Below, in pieces: positions 16,809 through 26,971 of a stretch of DNA of 64,000 bases. The stretch is taken from contig JAIRWF010000043.1 of the NCBI GenBank assembly GCA_031253335.1, positions 1 through 64,000 of the forward strand, in the 5' to 3' direction. Under the pieces are notes generated by a model. It searched no databases, was not told where the DNA came from, and worked only from the letters and a program-made list of their open reading frames with translations. A program made the position numbers and the translations under genes. The DNA is from Streptococcaceae bacterium (GTDB lineage: Bacteria; Bacillota; Bacilli; Lactobacillales; Streptococcaceae). How positions within the stretch are numbered: the stretch's first letter is position 1; every line of letters begins with the position of its first letter.

Positions 16809-17561
16809 TTATTTATCTGCTGAGTGCATCTCGCGCAGAAAGCGATAAGCCGTAACGCCTAATGTCATGCCAACTGTCGTTCCGACGAAATAGACGAGGA
16901 TATCAGGTAAGAGCTTATTGACTGTTGAGAAGGCGCCAATCGCAGTTGCTACTGCGGGGTTTAAGGCAGTCGTTGACCCACCAATCATCAAACCTCCAAA
17001 TAACCCAAAACCTACTGAAAGTCCAGTCTCAAGCATAGGCTTATCCGTGGCATAAATCGCATGCCCCACACCTATCCCAAAAATGAAGGAGCCAAACATT
17101 TCGGCAAGAAGTGAGAAAATAATCTTACCTTTTGGTACAGTAACGTGGATGAAGCTTACTTTATTGCCGACACCGTATTTATAGAGCGCATAGAGAGCTG
17201 CCAATGCAAGTAATGCACCCAAGACCTGTGCGATGATGTAAAGTACCGTCTTTCCGCCATCCATCTTGCGGTTAAAAAATTGTGCCAATGTGATAGCTGG
17301 ATTTAGGTGTGCGCCCGAAATCCCGCCAAATATCACAATGAGAATGCTGAGAAAGAGTGCAATCCCAAGCGCACCGAGCGTGCCTTGCTGCGCTAGGCGA
17401 ATGACAATCCCGACTAAGAGGAAAGTCCCAGCAAATTCTGCGATAAGCGGTGCAATCGCAAAGCGTTGACTTTGCGTCGTCACTTCAGCTGTCACGTCGC
17501 CTTTGTCATTTAAGTCGAAGTCCATTTCTTTTTGTTCTGTTTCTTGTGGGGTGTCAGCCAT
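16809..17561 (-). CDS. Aquaporin / glycerol facilitator (MIP family)
   Basis: The 250-residue protein has about six membrane helices and both NPA pore motifs (SGAHLNPAITLAQFF and TTALNPAVATAIGAF). The N-terminal 30 residues are hydrophilic and acidic (MADTPQETEQKEMDFDL), an extension not needed for the channel. MIP channels pass water or small solutes such as glycerol or lactic acid; the selectivity here cannot be read with confidence. TAGGAG precedes the start. Confidence 0.85.
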   Translation of the reverse strand: MADTPQETEQKEMDFDLNDKGDVTAEVTTQSQRFAIAPLIAEFAGTFLLVGIVIRLAQQGTLGALGIALFLSILIVIFGGISGAHLNPAITLAQFFNRKMDGGKTVLYIIAQVLGALLALAALYALYKYGVGNKVSFIHVTVPKGKIIFSLLAEMFGSFIFGIGVGHAIYATDKPMLETGLSVGFGLFGGLMIGGSTTALNPAVATAIGAFSTVNKLLPDILVYFVGTTVGMTLGVTAYRFLREMHSADK

Positions 17562-17701
17562 TTTATACTCCTAAATAATTTTTCACAACTCCTTGATTAT
17601 ATTACTTCTAATAATTTTCTGCAAGTTTCAGTAATTTTTGAAAGAATTTCAAAATGAAGAAACTAGCTAAAAAAGTGAGAAAACGGTATAATAAACCCAT
17701 T

Positions 17702-18727
17702 ATGACTAAACCAATTATTTTAACCGGCGACCGCCCCACAGGGAAACTCCACATTGGGCATTACATCGGTTCGCTGAAAAACCGCGTAGCAATGCAAAAT
17801 GAAGGTAAGTACGATACGTTTATCATGATGGCAGACCAGCAGGCCTTGACCGACCATGCAAAAGAACCTGAGAAAATCCGTGAATCCGTGGGTGACGTGG
17901 CTTTGGATTATCTTGCTGTAGGGCTTGACCCTGCGAAGACGACGATTTTCATCCAGTCGCAGATTCCTGAACTCGCTGAGTTATCGGCCTACTATATGAA
18001 TCTTGTCTCATTGAATCGTGTGCTGCGCAATCCGACGGTGAAGACGGAAATTGACCAAAAGAATTTTGGTGAAGGAGTCCCTGCAGGTTTTGCGATGTAT
18101 CCGATTTCGCAAGCCGCCGATATTACGGCTTTCAAGGCGACACATGTCCCTGTCGGGAATGACCAAGCGCCGATGATTGAGCAGACACGCGAGATTGTGC
18201 GGGCTTTTAATCATGCCTATAACTGTGAAGTTTTAGTGGAACCTGAAGGCATTTACCCTGAAAATGAGGCCGCTGGACGCTTGCCTGGGCTTGACGGGAA
18301 TGCAAAGATGTCGAAATCTTTGAATAATGGAATTTTCTTGGCGGACGATGCGGACACCGTGCAGAAAAAAGTCATGTCCATGTACACTGACCCGACGCAC
18401 GTCAACGTGGCGGATCCAGGACACATTGAAGGAAACATGGTGTTCTATTATTTGGATGTCTTCGGACGGCCTGAAGATGCCACAGAAATTGCCAGCATGA
18501 AAGAGCAGTATCAAGCAGGCGGGTTGGGTGACGTTAAGACGAAACGATTCTTACTTGAAGTGCTTGAGCGTGAATTGGCACCTATTCGCGAGCGTCGCGC
18601 CGAATTTGCCAAGGATATGGGGGAAGTTTATAACATGCTCAAAAAAGGCTCTGAATACGCAGAGAGCGTGGCAGCGCAGACTTTGGCTGTGGCGAAGACG
18701 GCCATGGGGATAAATTATTTTGGATAA
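17702..18727 (+). CDS. trpS: Tryptophanyl-tRNA synthetase
   Basis: The class I synthetase has the HIGH motif in [12 protein letters not shown] and KMSKS in [11 protein letters not shown]. The 341-residue length from ATG 17702 suits the enzyme. A longer frame from 17654 adds a basic stretch not found in the family. TATAAT (17687-17692) lies 9 nt before this ATG and no ribosome binding site intervenes, so the mRNA is leaderless or nearly so. A hairpin terminator follows at 18726. Confidence 0.95.
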   Translation: MTKPIILTGDRPTGKLHIGHYIGSLKNRVAMQNEGKYDTFIMMADQQALTDHAKEPEKIRESVGDVALDYLAVGLDPAKTTIFIQSQIPELAELSAYYMNLVSLNRVLRNPTVKTEIDQKNFGEGVPAGFAMYPISQAADITAFKATHVPVGNDQAPMIEQTREIVRAFNHAYNCEVLVEPEGIYPENEAAGRLPGLDGNAKMSKSLNNGIFLADDADTVQKKVMSMYTDPTHVNVADPGHIEGNMVFYYLDVFGRPEDATEIASMKEQYQAGGLGDVKTKRFLLEVLERELAPIRERRAEFAKDMGEVYNMLKKGSEYAESVAAQTLAVAKTAMGINYFG

Positions 18728-18748
18728 AATCAGTGAAAGCTGATTTTT
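18726..18748 (+). terminator. Terminator after trpS
   Basis: AAATCAG and CTGATTT flank a short TGAAAG loop, followed by a T run, starting at the trpS stop codon. Confidence 0.75.
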
Positions 18749-18755
18749 TATTGAG

Positions 18756-19385
18756 ATGAATTTAGAAATTATTGAGAGTTTTGCGCACGAAATGGCTAGC
18801 GGAAATGGTGACGGACATGGTTTTGATCATCTGGAAGCTGTGGCCAATCTTGCGAAAAAGATTTTAAAAGGCCATCCTGAAGCAGATAGGGAGCTTGTTC
18901 TCGCGAGTTGTTATCTGCACGATAGTTACGATGACAAAGTTTGCAAGGATGTTCCCGAGATGAAGGCGCGTATTTGTGAGCTTCTTGGGGTGCATGATGC
19001 GAATCGAATTTTTGAAATATGTGACCACATTTCGTTTTCAGACAATCTCAAAGAGCGTTATCCTTTGGATATCAACGGGCAAATCGTACAAGATGCAGAT
19101 CGGCTTGAGGCGATGGGCGCCACGATGATTGTACGGACTTTGCAGTATGGTTGGGCACATGATCGTGTGCTCTATGATCCTGAGATTGAGCCAAGTCTCC
19201 CAACAGATAAAACCGAATATCACGATAATCGAAGTACGACCATCAACCATTTTTATGAAAAAGCATTTTTGCTTTATGAATTGCTCAATACTGATGAGGC
19301 GCGGGAGATGGGGGAAGCGCGAGATCGGCTGATGCATGATTTTGTGAATCAGTTTGAAAAGGAATGGGAGGAAGGTCATGACTAA
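18756..19385 (+). CDS. HD-domain phosphohydrolase
   Basis: The 209-residue protein has the HD metal ligands in order: H in GHGFDHLEAV, HD in CYLHDSYDD, and the distal D in VQDADRLEAMGATM. Family members hydrolyse phosphate esters of nucleotides; the substrate is unknown. Only a weak GAG lies before the ATG. The stop overlaps the start of the next gene by 8 nt, so the two are coupled. Confidence 0.8.
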   Translation: MNLEIIESFAHEMASGNGDGHGFDHLEAVANLAKKILKGHPEADRELVLASCYLHDSYDDKVCKDVPEMKARICELLGVHDANRIFEICDHISFSDNLKERYPLDINGQIVQDADRLEAMGATMIVRTLQYGWAHDRVLYDPEIEPSLPTDKTEYHDNRSTTINHFYEKAFLLYELLNTDEAREMGEARDRLMHDFVNQFEKEWEEGHD

Positions 19386-20076
19386 AGTATTTGCACATCG
19401 TGGCTCGTCCTCAAACCTCCCGGAAAATTCTTGGTCTGCCTTTGAGGAGGCAATCAGAGTTGGTGCTGATGGCATTGAGACTGATGTCCACCTCTCTAAA
19501 GACGGACATCTTGTCATCATGCATGACGAAAAAGTAGATCGCACGACAGATGGAAGTGGCTGGATTAAGGATATGACTCTTTCAGAGCTTCAAGAGTTAG
19601 ATATCGGAGAAGGGCAACCAGTTTTGACGCTATCTGAGCTGTTGACCCGTTTAACTTCCATTGACTATAAAGGAACCCTTAATTTAGAGGTGAAAACGGA
19701 TAAGATACACTATTCGGGAATAGAAGCTCTTATTTCTCAACAAATGACTGCTAGGAAATGGCCGTTTACCTATGTCTATAGTTCCTTTTATTACAAAAGT
19801 CTCGTCAGGTTAAAAGAGATGGAAGTATTCAGCGAAACCGCATTATTGATTGGCAAACGTTTTTATCAGCTTATTCGGGGAGAATTCTCTAAGAGCATTG
19901 ACACGCTACATCCTCACTATAACTACCTACCTTTTTTATCTCATTTGTCAAAACGAAGTCGTGTTTGGACAGTAAATGATCCACAAAAAATTGAGAAGTG
20001 CCTAAAACATGGGTATGATGTGATTAGCAATTTTCCAGAAATCGCTTTAAAAATCAAAAAAGAGCTTAACCAATAA
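19378..20076 (+). CDS. Glycerophosphodiester phosphodiesterase
   Basis: The 232-residue TIM-barrel enzyme has the GDPD signature: FAHRGSSSNLPENSWSAFEE, then DGIETDVHLSKDGHLVIMHD, supplying catalytic His and metal-binding Glu/Asp. It cleaves glycerophosphodiesters to glycerol-3-phosphate and an alcohol. No signal peptide is present, so it acts in the cytosol. GGAGGAAGG in the end of the HD gene precedes ATG 19378. A GAGCTTA/TAAGCTC hairpin (about 20061-20080) with a T-rich tail ends the unit. Confidence 0.88.
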   Translation: MTKVFAHRGSSSNLPENSWSAFEEAIRVGADGIETDVHLSKDGHLVIMHDEKVDRTTDGSGWIKDMTLSELQELDIGEGQPVLTLSELLTRLTSIDYKGTLNLEVKTDKIHYSGIEALISQQMTARKWPFTYVYSSFYYKSLVRLKEMEVFSETALLIGKRFYQLIRGEFSKSIDTLHPHYNYLPFLSHLSKRSRVWTVNDPQKIEKCLKHGYDVISNFPEIALKIKKELNQ

Positions 20077-20089
20077 GCTCATTTTAATT

Positions 20090-20857
20090 TTAATCTGCTG
20101 TCTTCTTAAACCACAAATAAGTCCCATAGAAGCAATTTAGTAGCATCACAATTTGTAAAGTAAGCATAGATACTGCATAGCCACCATCTACATGAACTTT
20201 CAATATCCAGAGATAAACGTTTATTGCGTCAATAATTGTCCAAATCGCCCACTGTGAGCGATAGCCATAGGTCATCAGGAGCATTCCAACAATCCCAAGG
20301 GGTAACAGCAGACCATCAATATGAATTTGCTGTCCGTGGAAAAACTGAGAGATACCAACAGTTGCCATATAGACTACGACAAACAACACTGCTGCAATGG
20401 CGACCATCCGCCACGTGATTTTAAGTGGTGTGACTTCCTCGCTATCCCCGCGTGTTGAGAGATTTTTTTGCCAGAGGTAAATCCCGACAAACTGCATAAT
20501 CATATAATAAGCTTGAGAGAGTGCATCTCCCACATACATTGAGTGAAAACTCAGAATTATCCAGGCTGCCGTATTAATCACTCCCCAGAGGTAATTTGTA
20601 ATTCGTCCTCGATTGACCAGAATGAGATTGAGATAGGTGGCTAAAGCATTCACCAACGTAATGAAACCCCAAACACTAAAGTCTTTACCCACAAACGCCC
20701 AAATACCGATTTCAATCACAAACATTGCTGCGAGAATCGTATAGTCTCTCCAGTTTAACGTAGTCAGCTCGTGCCATACCCGTTTTGGGCCAAAAGTTGC
20801 ACGGAGCCCTGCTGCAAACACTGAAGTGCCTTTTTCATTATTTATTGGATTTCCCAT
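20090..20857 (-). CDS. pnuC: PnuC-family nicotinamide riboside transporter
   Basis: The 255-residue protein has about seven membrane segments and PnuC-like motifs (NRGRITNYLWGVINTAAWI, then QFVGIYLWQKNL and the second-half TIIDAINVYLWILKV). PnuC proteins facilitate uptake of nicotinamide riboside for NAD+ synthesis. The ATG has no ribosome binding site; an extended -10 (TG-G-TATAAT, hexamer 20864-20869) ends 6 nt upstream, so it should have its own leaderless mRNA. The structured RNA at 20904-21078 is transcribed toward it and ends in a terminator 47 bp upstream. Confidence 0.88.
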   Translation of the reverse strand: MGNPINNEKGTSVFAAGLRATFGPKRVWHELTTLNWRDYTILAAMFVIEIGIWAFVGKDFSVWGFITLVNALATYLNLILVNRGRITNYLWGVINTAAWIILSFHSMYVGDALSQAYYMIMQFVGIYLWQKNLSTRGDSEEVTPLKITWRMVAIAAVLFVVVYMATVGISQFFHGQQIHIDGLLLPLGIVGMLLMTYGYRSQWAIWTIIDAINVYLWILKVHVDGGYAVSMLTLQIVMLLNCFYGTYLWFKKTAD

Positions 20858-20863
20858 AGCGTC

Positions 20864-20869
20864 ATTATA
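20864..20869 (-). promoter_or_regulatory. pnuC -10 element, leaderless type
   Basis: TATAAT preceded by TGG (extended -10) with the ATG 6 nt downstream. Transcription should begin at or next to the A of the start codon. Confidence 0.6.
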
Positions 20870-20903
20870 CCATTTTCACTCCAATGAGAAAGAATAAAAT
20901 GCA

Positions 20904-21078
20904 AAACAAAAAGCACTGATTGAGTGCCGTTAGCTAGCTCGTGTATTGACGCCGCGACTAATGTCAACGATGGGTACTCCTGCTGCGGGGTTAATTATCC
21001 GCATGTCTTGGACCCTTTTCAATACAAAATAGTCGGTCAAAAAGATGGGCTAGCGCGTACATTCCAGTACTTTTGATG
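20904..21078 (-). ncRNA. Structured, possibly pseudoknotted RNA upstream of pnuC
   Basis: A strong promoter at 21084-21112 and a terminator at 20904-20928 delimit a roughly 170-nt transcript. By hand I find an outer GCTAGC/GCTAGC helix (21049-21054 with 20933-20938), an 8-bp helix (21019-21026 with 20942-20949), an inner stem GGGT/ACCC extended by TGCGG/CCGCA (20984-21003), and a crossing 6-bp helix TAGTCG/CGACTA (21030-21035 with 20955-20960). The NAD+-II (pnuC motif) riboswitch is the obvious family to test given the downstream gene, but this RNA is longer and I cannot confirm the consensus. A free small RNA is the alternative. Confidence 0.6.
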
Positions 21079-21083
21079 TATTT

Positions 21084-21112
21084 AGTATAGCAAATTTCTA
21101 TCACGTTTGCAA
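21084..21112 (-). promoter_or_regulatory. Promoter of the structured RNA
   Basis: TTGCAA (21107-21112), a 17-bp spacer, then TATACT (21084-21089) on the minus strand. The geometry is close to ideal for sigma A. Confidence 0.75.
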
Positions 21113-21236
21113 GAAAAATGTAAGCGCTTTATCCTTGCCCCTTTTGTGCCCAAAAATGCCTTCATTTTTTAATTATCTTCGTGGGCCTTACTTACAAAGG
21201 GAATAGCTTTAATTTTTGGTTTTCTCTCAGGGCATC

Positions 21237-21270
21237 AAAAAACGCCTGTTAATCGGCATCAGACGTTTTA
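21237..21270 (-). terminator. Terminator of the tRNA/5S operon
   Basis: AAACGTCTG and CAGGCGTTT pair, with one G-U, around an 11-base loop and are followed by a T run on the minus strand. It lies downstream of the last tRNA. The 21113-21236 stretch shows no gene. Confidence 0.6.
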
Positions 21271-21306
21271 AGGAACTGTGCAATCCAGCCGTTAAGGCTT
21301 TTTACA

Positions 21307-21379
21307 TGCCCCCTGAAGGACTCGAACCTTCGACCCATGGATTAAGAGTCCACTGCTCTACCAACTGAGCTAAGGAGGC
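21307..21379 (-). tRNA. tRNA-Lys (CTT)
   Basis: A full cloverleaf: acceptor GCCTCCT pairs with AGGGGGC, the anticodon loop is CTCTTAA and the T loop TTCGAGT. It is the last gene of the tRNA operon. Confidence 0.9.
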
Positions 21380-21436
21380 AAAATTCAGAATGTCACGGCC
21401 ATCGATTCTCGGTAGTCCGCAAAGCAATGCTTTGCG

Positions 21437-21455
21437 CCAACTGAGCTAAGGAGGC
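21437..21455 (-). pseudogene. 5' fragment of tRNA-Lys
   Basis: These 19 bases repeat the 5' acceptor strand and D arm of the adjacent tRNA-Lys, then diverge into a GCAAAGC/GCTTTGC hairpin. No anticodon or T arm follows. It is a broken tandem duplicate. The surrounding Lys-Asn spacer (21380-21516) has no other gene. Confidence 0.75.
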
Positions 21456-21516
21456 TAAAGGTGAAAACTTCGTTTTCTCTCATTTTAATTTCAAAGAGTC
21501 CCATGGACTCTTGGAA

Positions 21517-21590
21517 CTCCGGCTGCAAGACTCGAACTTGCGACATCATGATTAACAGTCATGCGCTACTACCAACTGAGCTAAGCCGGA
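21517..21590 (-). tRNA. tRNA-Asn (GTT)
   Basis: Acceptor TCCGGCT pairs with AGCCGGA, the anticodon loop is CTGTTAA and the discriminator is G. It follows the 5S gene, as in lactococcal rRNA operons. Confidence 0.9.
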
Positions 21591-21593
21591 TAA

Positions 21594-21636
21594 AAGAGGA
21601 GATTGCGGGGTGGGCTGGGGAGCCCAATCTCCTCCG
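21594..21636 (-). terminator. Hairpin after the 5S rRNA
   Basis: AGGAGATTG and CAATCTCCT form a long stem with a GC-rich inner part and are followed by CTTTT on the minus strand. It lies between 5S and tRNA-Asn, so it may attenuate or act as a processing site. Confidence 0.6.
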
Positions 21637-21750
21637 CCTGGCATCGATCCTATCTCGCAGGGGGCAACCCCCAACTACTTCCGACGCGACGAGGCTTAGC
21701 TTCTGTGTTCGACATGGAAACAGGCGTATCTCTCGTGCTATGGACACCAA
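21637..21750 (-). rRNA. rrf: 5S ribosomal RNA, without 16S or 23S
   Basis: The minus strand shows the conserved 5S core (CATGTCGAACACAGAAG and GTAGTTGGGGGTTGCCCC), and the ends pair (GGTGTC with GATGCC). Length is about 114 nt; both ends are approximate. tRNA-Ile lies upstream instead of 23S, so this is an orphan 5S copy in a tRNA operon. Confidence 0.88.
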
Positions 21751-21773
21751 ACTTTTTATAGGCATTGCCTATA

Positions 21774-21847
21774 TGGGAAATTGAGGACTCGAACCTCAGA
21801 CCCCTGCGTTATCAACACAGTGCTCTAACCAACTGAGCTAATCTCCC
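21774..21847 (-). tRNA. tRNA-Ile (GAT)
   Basis: The acceptor arm starts GGGAGAT, the anticodon loop is TTGATAA and the T loop TTCGAGT. It lies immediately upstream of the orphan 5S. Confidence 0.92.
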
Positions 21848-21850
21848 TAA

Positions 21851-21921
21851 AGCGGATGACGAGAATCGAACTCGCGTGGCCAGCTTGGAAGGCTGAAGTT
21901 CTACCATTGAACTACATCCGC
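21851..21921 (-). tRNA. tRNA-Gly (TCC)
   Basis: The acceptor GCGGATG pairs with CATCCGC and the anticodon loop is TTCCAAG. The length of 71 nt is normal for this tRNA. It is 3 bp from tRNA-Ile. Confidence 0.92.
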
Positions 21922-21963
21922 TTGTCGAGTTCATGGTTCGCGGCTCATCTAACTTTGTCGCAA

Positions 21964-22036
21964 TGGCGCGGGACGGAATCGAACCGCCGACACATGGAGC
22001 TTCAATCCAATGCTCTACCAACTGAGCTACCGAGCC
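21964..22036 (-). tRNA. tRNA-Phe (GAA)
   Basis: The anticodon loop is TTGAAGC. The acceptor GGCTCGG pairs with CCGCGCC with a single U-C mismatch at 4-69, which I believe is shared by other streptococcal tRNA-Phe genes. Confidence 0.9.
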
Positions 22037-22121
22037 ATATTAAGGAACTCTGACTCGCACGCAAGCGTGCTCACAGAGAACTGTCGTTTATAGTCGGCTA
22101 CGCCTCCTTAAACGTCAGTCA

Positions 22122-22195
<74 letters not shown>

Positions 22196-22298
22196 AAAAT
22201 ATGATGTGATAAGCTGATGCTTTTATCACAATGACGGCCGTCGCATTTGCTTCGGCCTACTGAAAATCTAAGCCGCTAAAGCGGCAAGATTTTCAGTA

Positions 22299-22388
22299 AG
22301 GAGGAACAGGGATTCGAACCCTGGCGCGGTTTTACCCGCCTGACGGTTTTCAAGACCGTTCCCTTCAGCCGGACTTGGGTATTCCTCC
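22299..22388 (-). tRNA. tRNA-Ser (TGA)
   Basis: A 90-nt class II tRNA with a long variable arm. The anticodon loop is CTTGAAA and the acceptor GGAGGAA pairs with TTCCTCC. Confidence 0.92.
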
Positions 22389-22520
22389 GAAATTTAACAA
22401 AGTAACTGGACACGACTCGCAGCTTGCGGTCTGCTACTCGCCCCGCCCTTTTGAACTGCGTTCAATGGTTGGTCCTCGTTACAGCCGACAAGCTAAACGC
22501 TCGTCTTAGTACCTTGTTTC

Positions 22521-22592
22521 TAGTCCGTGCGGGAATCGAACCCGCGTTACTGCCGTGAAAAGGCGGTGTCTTAACCACTTGACCAACGGACC
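22521..22592 (-). tRNA. tRNA-Glu (TTC)
   Basis: First gene of the operon. The anticodon loop is TTTTCAC and the acceptor GGTCCGT pairs with ACGGACT. The 132-bp spacer to tRNA-Ser has a TTGAAC/GTTCAA hairpin and no gene. Confidence 0.92.
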
Positions 22593-22611
22593 ATTAAAAC
22601 AGTACCTTACT

Positions 22612-22639
22612 ATTATACACTATTTCAAAAAAAATGCAA
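22612..22639 (-). promoter_or_regulatory. Promoter of the tRNA/5S operon
   Basis: TTGCAT (22634-22639), a 16-bp spacer and TATAAT (22612-22617) lie 20 bp upstream of tRNA-Glu. Confidence 0.7.
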
Positions 22640-22640
22640 G

Positions 22641-22667
22641 AAAAAAGTAGGTAAACCCTACTTTTCT
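22641..22667 (-). terminator. Terminator after ftsH
   Basis: AAGTAGG and CCTACTT flank a four-base loop with a T run on the minus strand, just past the ftsH stop and abutting the tRNA operon promoter. Confidence 0.75.
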
Positions 22668-22668
22668 T

Positions 22669-24783
22669 TTATTCTTGTTCGGAATTCGTAGTTTCAGTTC
22701 TTGCGGCCTCGGAGGAGGAAGTTGCTGCATTTGCTTCTGCTAAACTGTCTGCACTCGTAGATGCTGCTGACACTTTATCCTCACTCGTGCTTTCTACTGC
22801 AGAAAGTTCTGAGTTCACTGTACTTTCAGCTTGTGCATCACTATCTGTAGTCTCTTCAGGCATCTTTCCTGTCTCAAACAAGCTCTTGATTTGCTTGGCA
22901 TCGAGCGTTTCATACTTGAGCAAGGCTTCGGCAATCGCTTTATGTTGTTCACGATGTTCTTCAATCGCTACTTTCGCGCGATTATAAGCTTCGTTCATAA
23001 TGCCACGGACTTCTTCGTCAATCAGGATCGCAGTGGCTTCAGAATAAGACTTCGTATTGCCATAATCTCTTCCGATGAAGACTTGATGGTCGCCTTCGTA
23101 GCTGACCATACCGAGTTTGTCGCTCATGCCGTACTCCGTCACCATGGCACGTGCAATGCGAGTCGCTTGCTCAATATCATTAGATGCACCAGGTGTCATG
23201 ACACCAAACTCGATTTGTTCACCAAGACGTCCACCCATGAGACTCGCGAGCTGGTCTTTCAAGTGGATATTGGTCGGCTGCATAATTTCTTCATCTGGCA
23301 AGGCCAGCATATAACCACCGATACGACCGCGTGGAATAATCGTGACTTTGCGGACAGTTGAACCATTTTCAAGAACAAGTCCGACAATGGCGTGGCCTGC
23401 CTCGTGGAAAGCCACAATGCGACGTTCGCGTTCAGATTGGTCACGTGACTTCTTCGCAGGGCCAGCCATCGCACGGTCCATACCTTCGTCAATATCGCTC
23501 GCATCAATTTTTTTCTTATTCTGACGTGCTGCCACAAGTGCAGCTTCATTGAGCATATTCTCCAGATCCGCTCCGACGTATCCAGGCGTTTGACTCGCCA
23601 CATTATGCAAATCAACATTTGCTGCAAGTGGTTTATTTTTCGCATGAACTTTGAGGATAGCCTCACGTCCCTTGACATCAGGGGGAGCCACAAGAACTTT
23701 TCGGTCAAAACGCCCTGGACGAAGGAGAGCTGGGTCAAGGACATCACTTCGGTTCGTAGCCGCGATAACAATGATATTCGCCCCTTCTTCTGCGAAACCA
23801 TCCATCTCAACAAGGAGTTGGTTCAAGGTCTGCTCACGTTCGTCATTTCCCCCACCGAGGCCTGCGCCACGTTGACGGCCCACGGCGTCGATTTCATCAA
23901 TAAAGACAATCGCTGGTGCTTGCTTCTTCGCATCTTCAAAGAGACTGCGGACACGTGAAGCACCAACCCCGACGAACATTTCGACGAAGTCAGACCCTGA
24001 GATACTAAAGAATGGCACACCTGCTTCACCGGCAACTGCCTTTGCGAGCAAGGTTTTACCTGTCCCTGGAGGGCCTTCCAAGAGGACACCAGATGGAATA
24101 CGTGCACCTAAATCATGATATTTCTTTGGATTTTTAAGGAAATCTACGACTTCGACGAGTTCTTGCTTTTCTTCGTCTTCACCTGCGACATCCGCAAAAC
24201 GTGTTTTCGTCGTTTTGCCATCTTGTTGTTTTGCACGGTTACGGCCAAAGGACATTGGATTTCCTGCGCCACCGCCACGGCCTCCCATACCTGAGAGCAT
24301 AAACCAGAAGACTACCAAAATTAAAAGTGTCGGCAAGAAGGTCGTTAAGAGCGTCATCCAAATATTTGAAGACTCTTGAATCACATTTACCTTGAGCCCT
24401 TGCTTATTAGCAGCGTTCTGAAGGTCATTGACATTGGTATCTGTCGGGATAAGGTAAGAGGTAAATCCAGTAATTTTTGTTGATTGGCCGTTCAAAAAAG
24501 GCAAGGAAGCGGATTGATCCTTGGATTTTGGATCTTTATAATCCCCTTTGACAAGTATCAAAGAATCCTCAGGTTGCAGAGTGATGTTTTTCAGCTTACC
24601 TGATTGAATGTCACTCATCATTGCACTATAGCTGACTTTTTCAGTGGTTGTACTTGTCCCGCCATTAAAGAAAAAGTTGACACCGATTACAATGGCAACA
24701 ATAAAAATAATCCAGAGAAAGCCATTACGCACCATTCCGCCTCCAGGGCGGTTGTTTCGGTTGTTGTTATTAGGGTTTTGCAT
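22669..24783 (-). CDS. ftsH: ATP-dependent zinc metalloprotease FtsH
   Basis: The 704-residue membrane AAA+ protease degrades misfolded membrane and regulatory proteins. It has two N-terminal membrane helices (near residues 20-40 and 135-160) flanking an extracytoplasmic domain, Walker [14 protein letters not shown], the SRH region and the zinc site HEAGHAIVG. The last 60 residues are a low-complexity Ser/Ala/Glu/Thr tail. TATAAT (24792-24797, extended TG) lies 8 nt before the ATG with no ribosome binding site, so the mRNA is probably leaderless. Confidence 0.95.
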   Translation of the reverse strand: MQNPNNNNRNNRPGGGMVRNGFLWIIFIVAIVIGVNFFFNGGTSTTTEKVSYSAMMSDIQSGKLKNITLQPEDSLILVKGDYKDPKSKDQSASLPFLNGQSTKITGFTSYLIPTDTNVNDLQNAANKQGLKVNVIQESSNIWMTLLTTFLPTLLILVVFWFMLSGMGGRGGGAGNPMSFGRNRAKQQDGKTTKTRFADVAGEDEEKQELVEVVDFLKNPKKYHDLGARIPSGVLLEGPPGTGKTLLAKAVAGEAGVPFFSISGSDFVEMFVGVGASRVRSLFEDAKKQAPAIVFIDEIDAVGRQRGAGLGGGNDEREQTLNQLLVEMDGFAEEGANIIVIAATNRSDVLDPALLRPGRFDRKVLVAPPDVKGREAILKVHAKNKPLAANVDLHNVASQTPGYVGADLENMLNEAALVAARQNKKKIDASDIDEGMDRAMAGPAKKSRDQSERERRIVAFHEAGHAIVGLVLENGSTVRKVTIIPRGRIGGYMLALPDEEIMQPTNIHLKDQLASLMGGRLGEQIEFGVMTPGASNDIEQATRIARAMVTEYGMSDKLGMVSYEGDHQVFIGRDYGNTKSYSEATAILIDEEVRGIMNEAYNRAKVAIEEHREQHKAIAEALLKYETLDAKQIKSLFETGKMPEETTDSDAQAESTVNSELSAVESTSEDKVSAASTSADSLAEANAATSSSEAARTETTNSEQE

Positions 24784-24860
24784 AGACTATTATTATATCA
24801 AAAAAATCCGTCAAAGGCTAAGACTTTAGACGGAGAATTATTTAGTTTACCTCTAAAAAC

Positions 24861-24914
24861 CTGCTTTTTCGTCTAGCTAAAGCATGTCCATTCGCTCTAA
24901 GGCGCTAAAGCGCC
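24861..24914 (+). repeat. 54-bp dispersed repeat, copy 2
   Basis: Reverse complement of 708-761 with one visible difference. The copy ends in a perfect GGCGCTAAAGCGCC hairpin. The rest of 24784-25036 holds further stems (CTTGGCG/CGCCAAG near 24950 inside GAGAATCG/CGGTTCTC) and no gene. It lies between proS and ftsH. Confidence 0.75.
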
Positions 24915-25036
24915 AAGGCGAATCGCAACTTCGAGAATCGCTTGGCGCAAGACGCCAAGTGTATAAACGGTTCTCGGCGTTAGCCTTCAAAAGCAAAACG
25001 GTTTTTAGAGACGCCCTTTAGTTTTTCAAAATAGAT

Positions 25037-26911
<1,875 letters not shown>

Positions 26912-26943
26912 TTAGCTTTGGCTTGCTTTACTCGCAATGAACT

Positions 26944-26968
26944 GAAAAATCCAGCTGAGCTGGATTTC
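26944..26968. terminator. Terminator after oppF
   Basis: AAATCCAGC and GCTGGATTT form a near-perfect hairpin with T runs on both sides. It ends the opp operon and isolates proS. Confidence 0.75.
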
Positions 26969-26971
26969 TGT

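Noticed and set aside
21964..22036. U-C mismatch in the tRNA-Phe acceptor stem
   Set aside because: I believe the same mismatch is present in other streptococcal tRNA-Phe genes, and the rest of the cloverleaf is intact, so it does not suggest a pseudogene.
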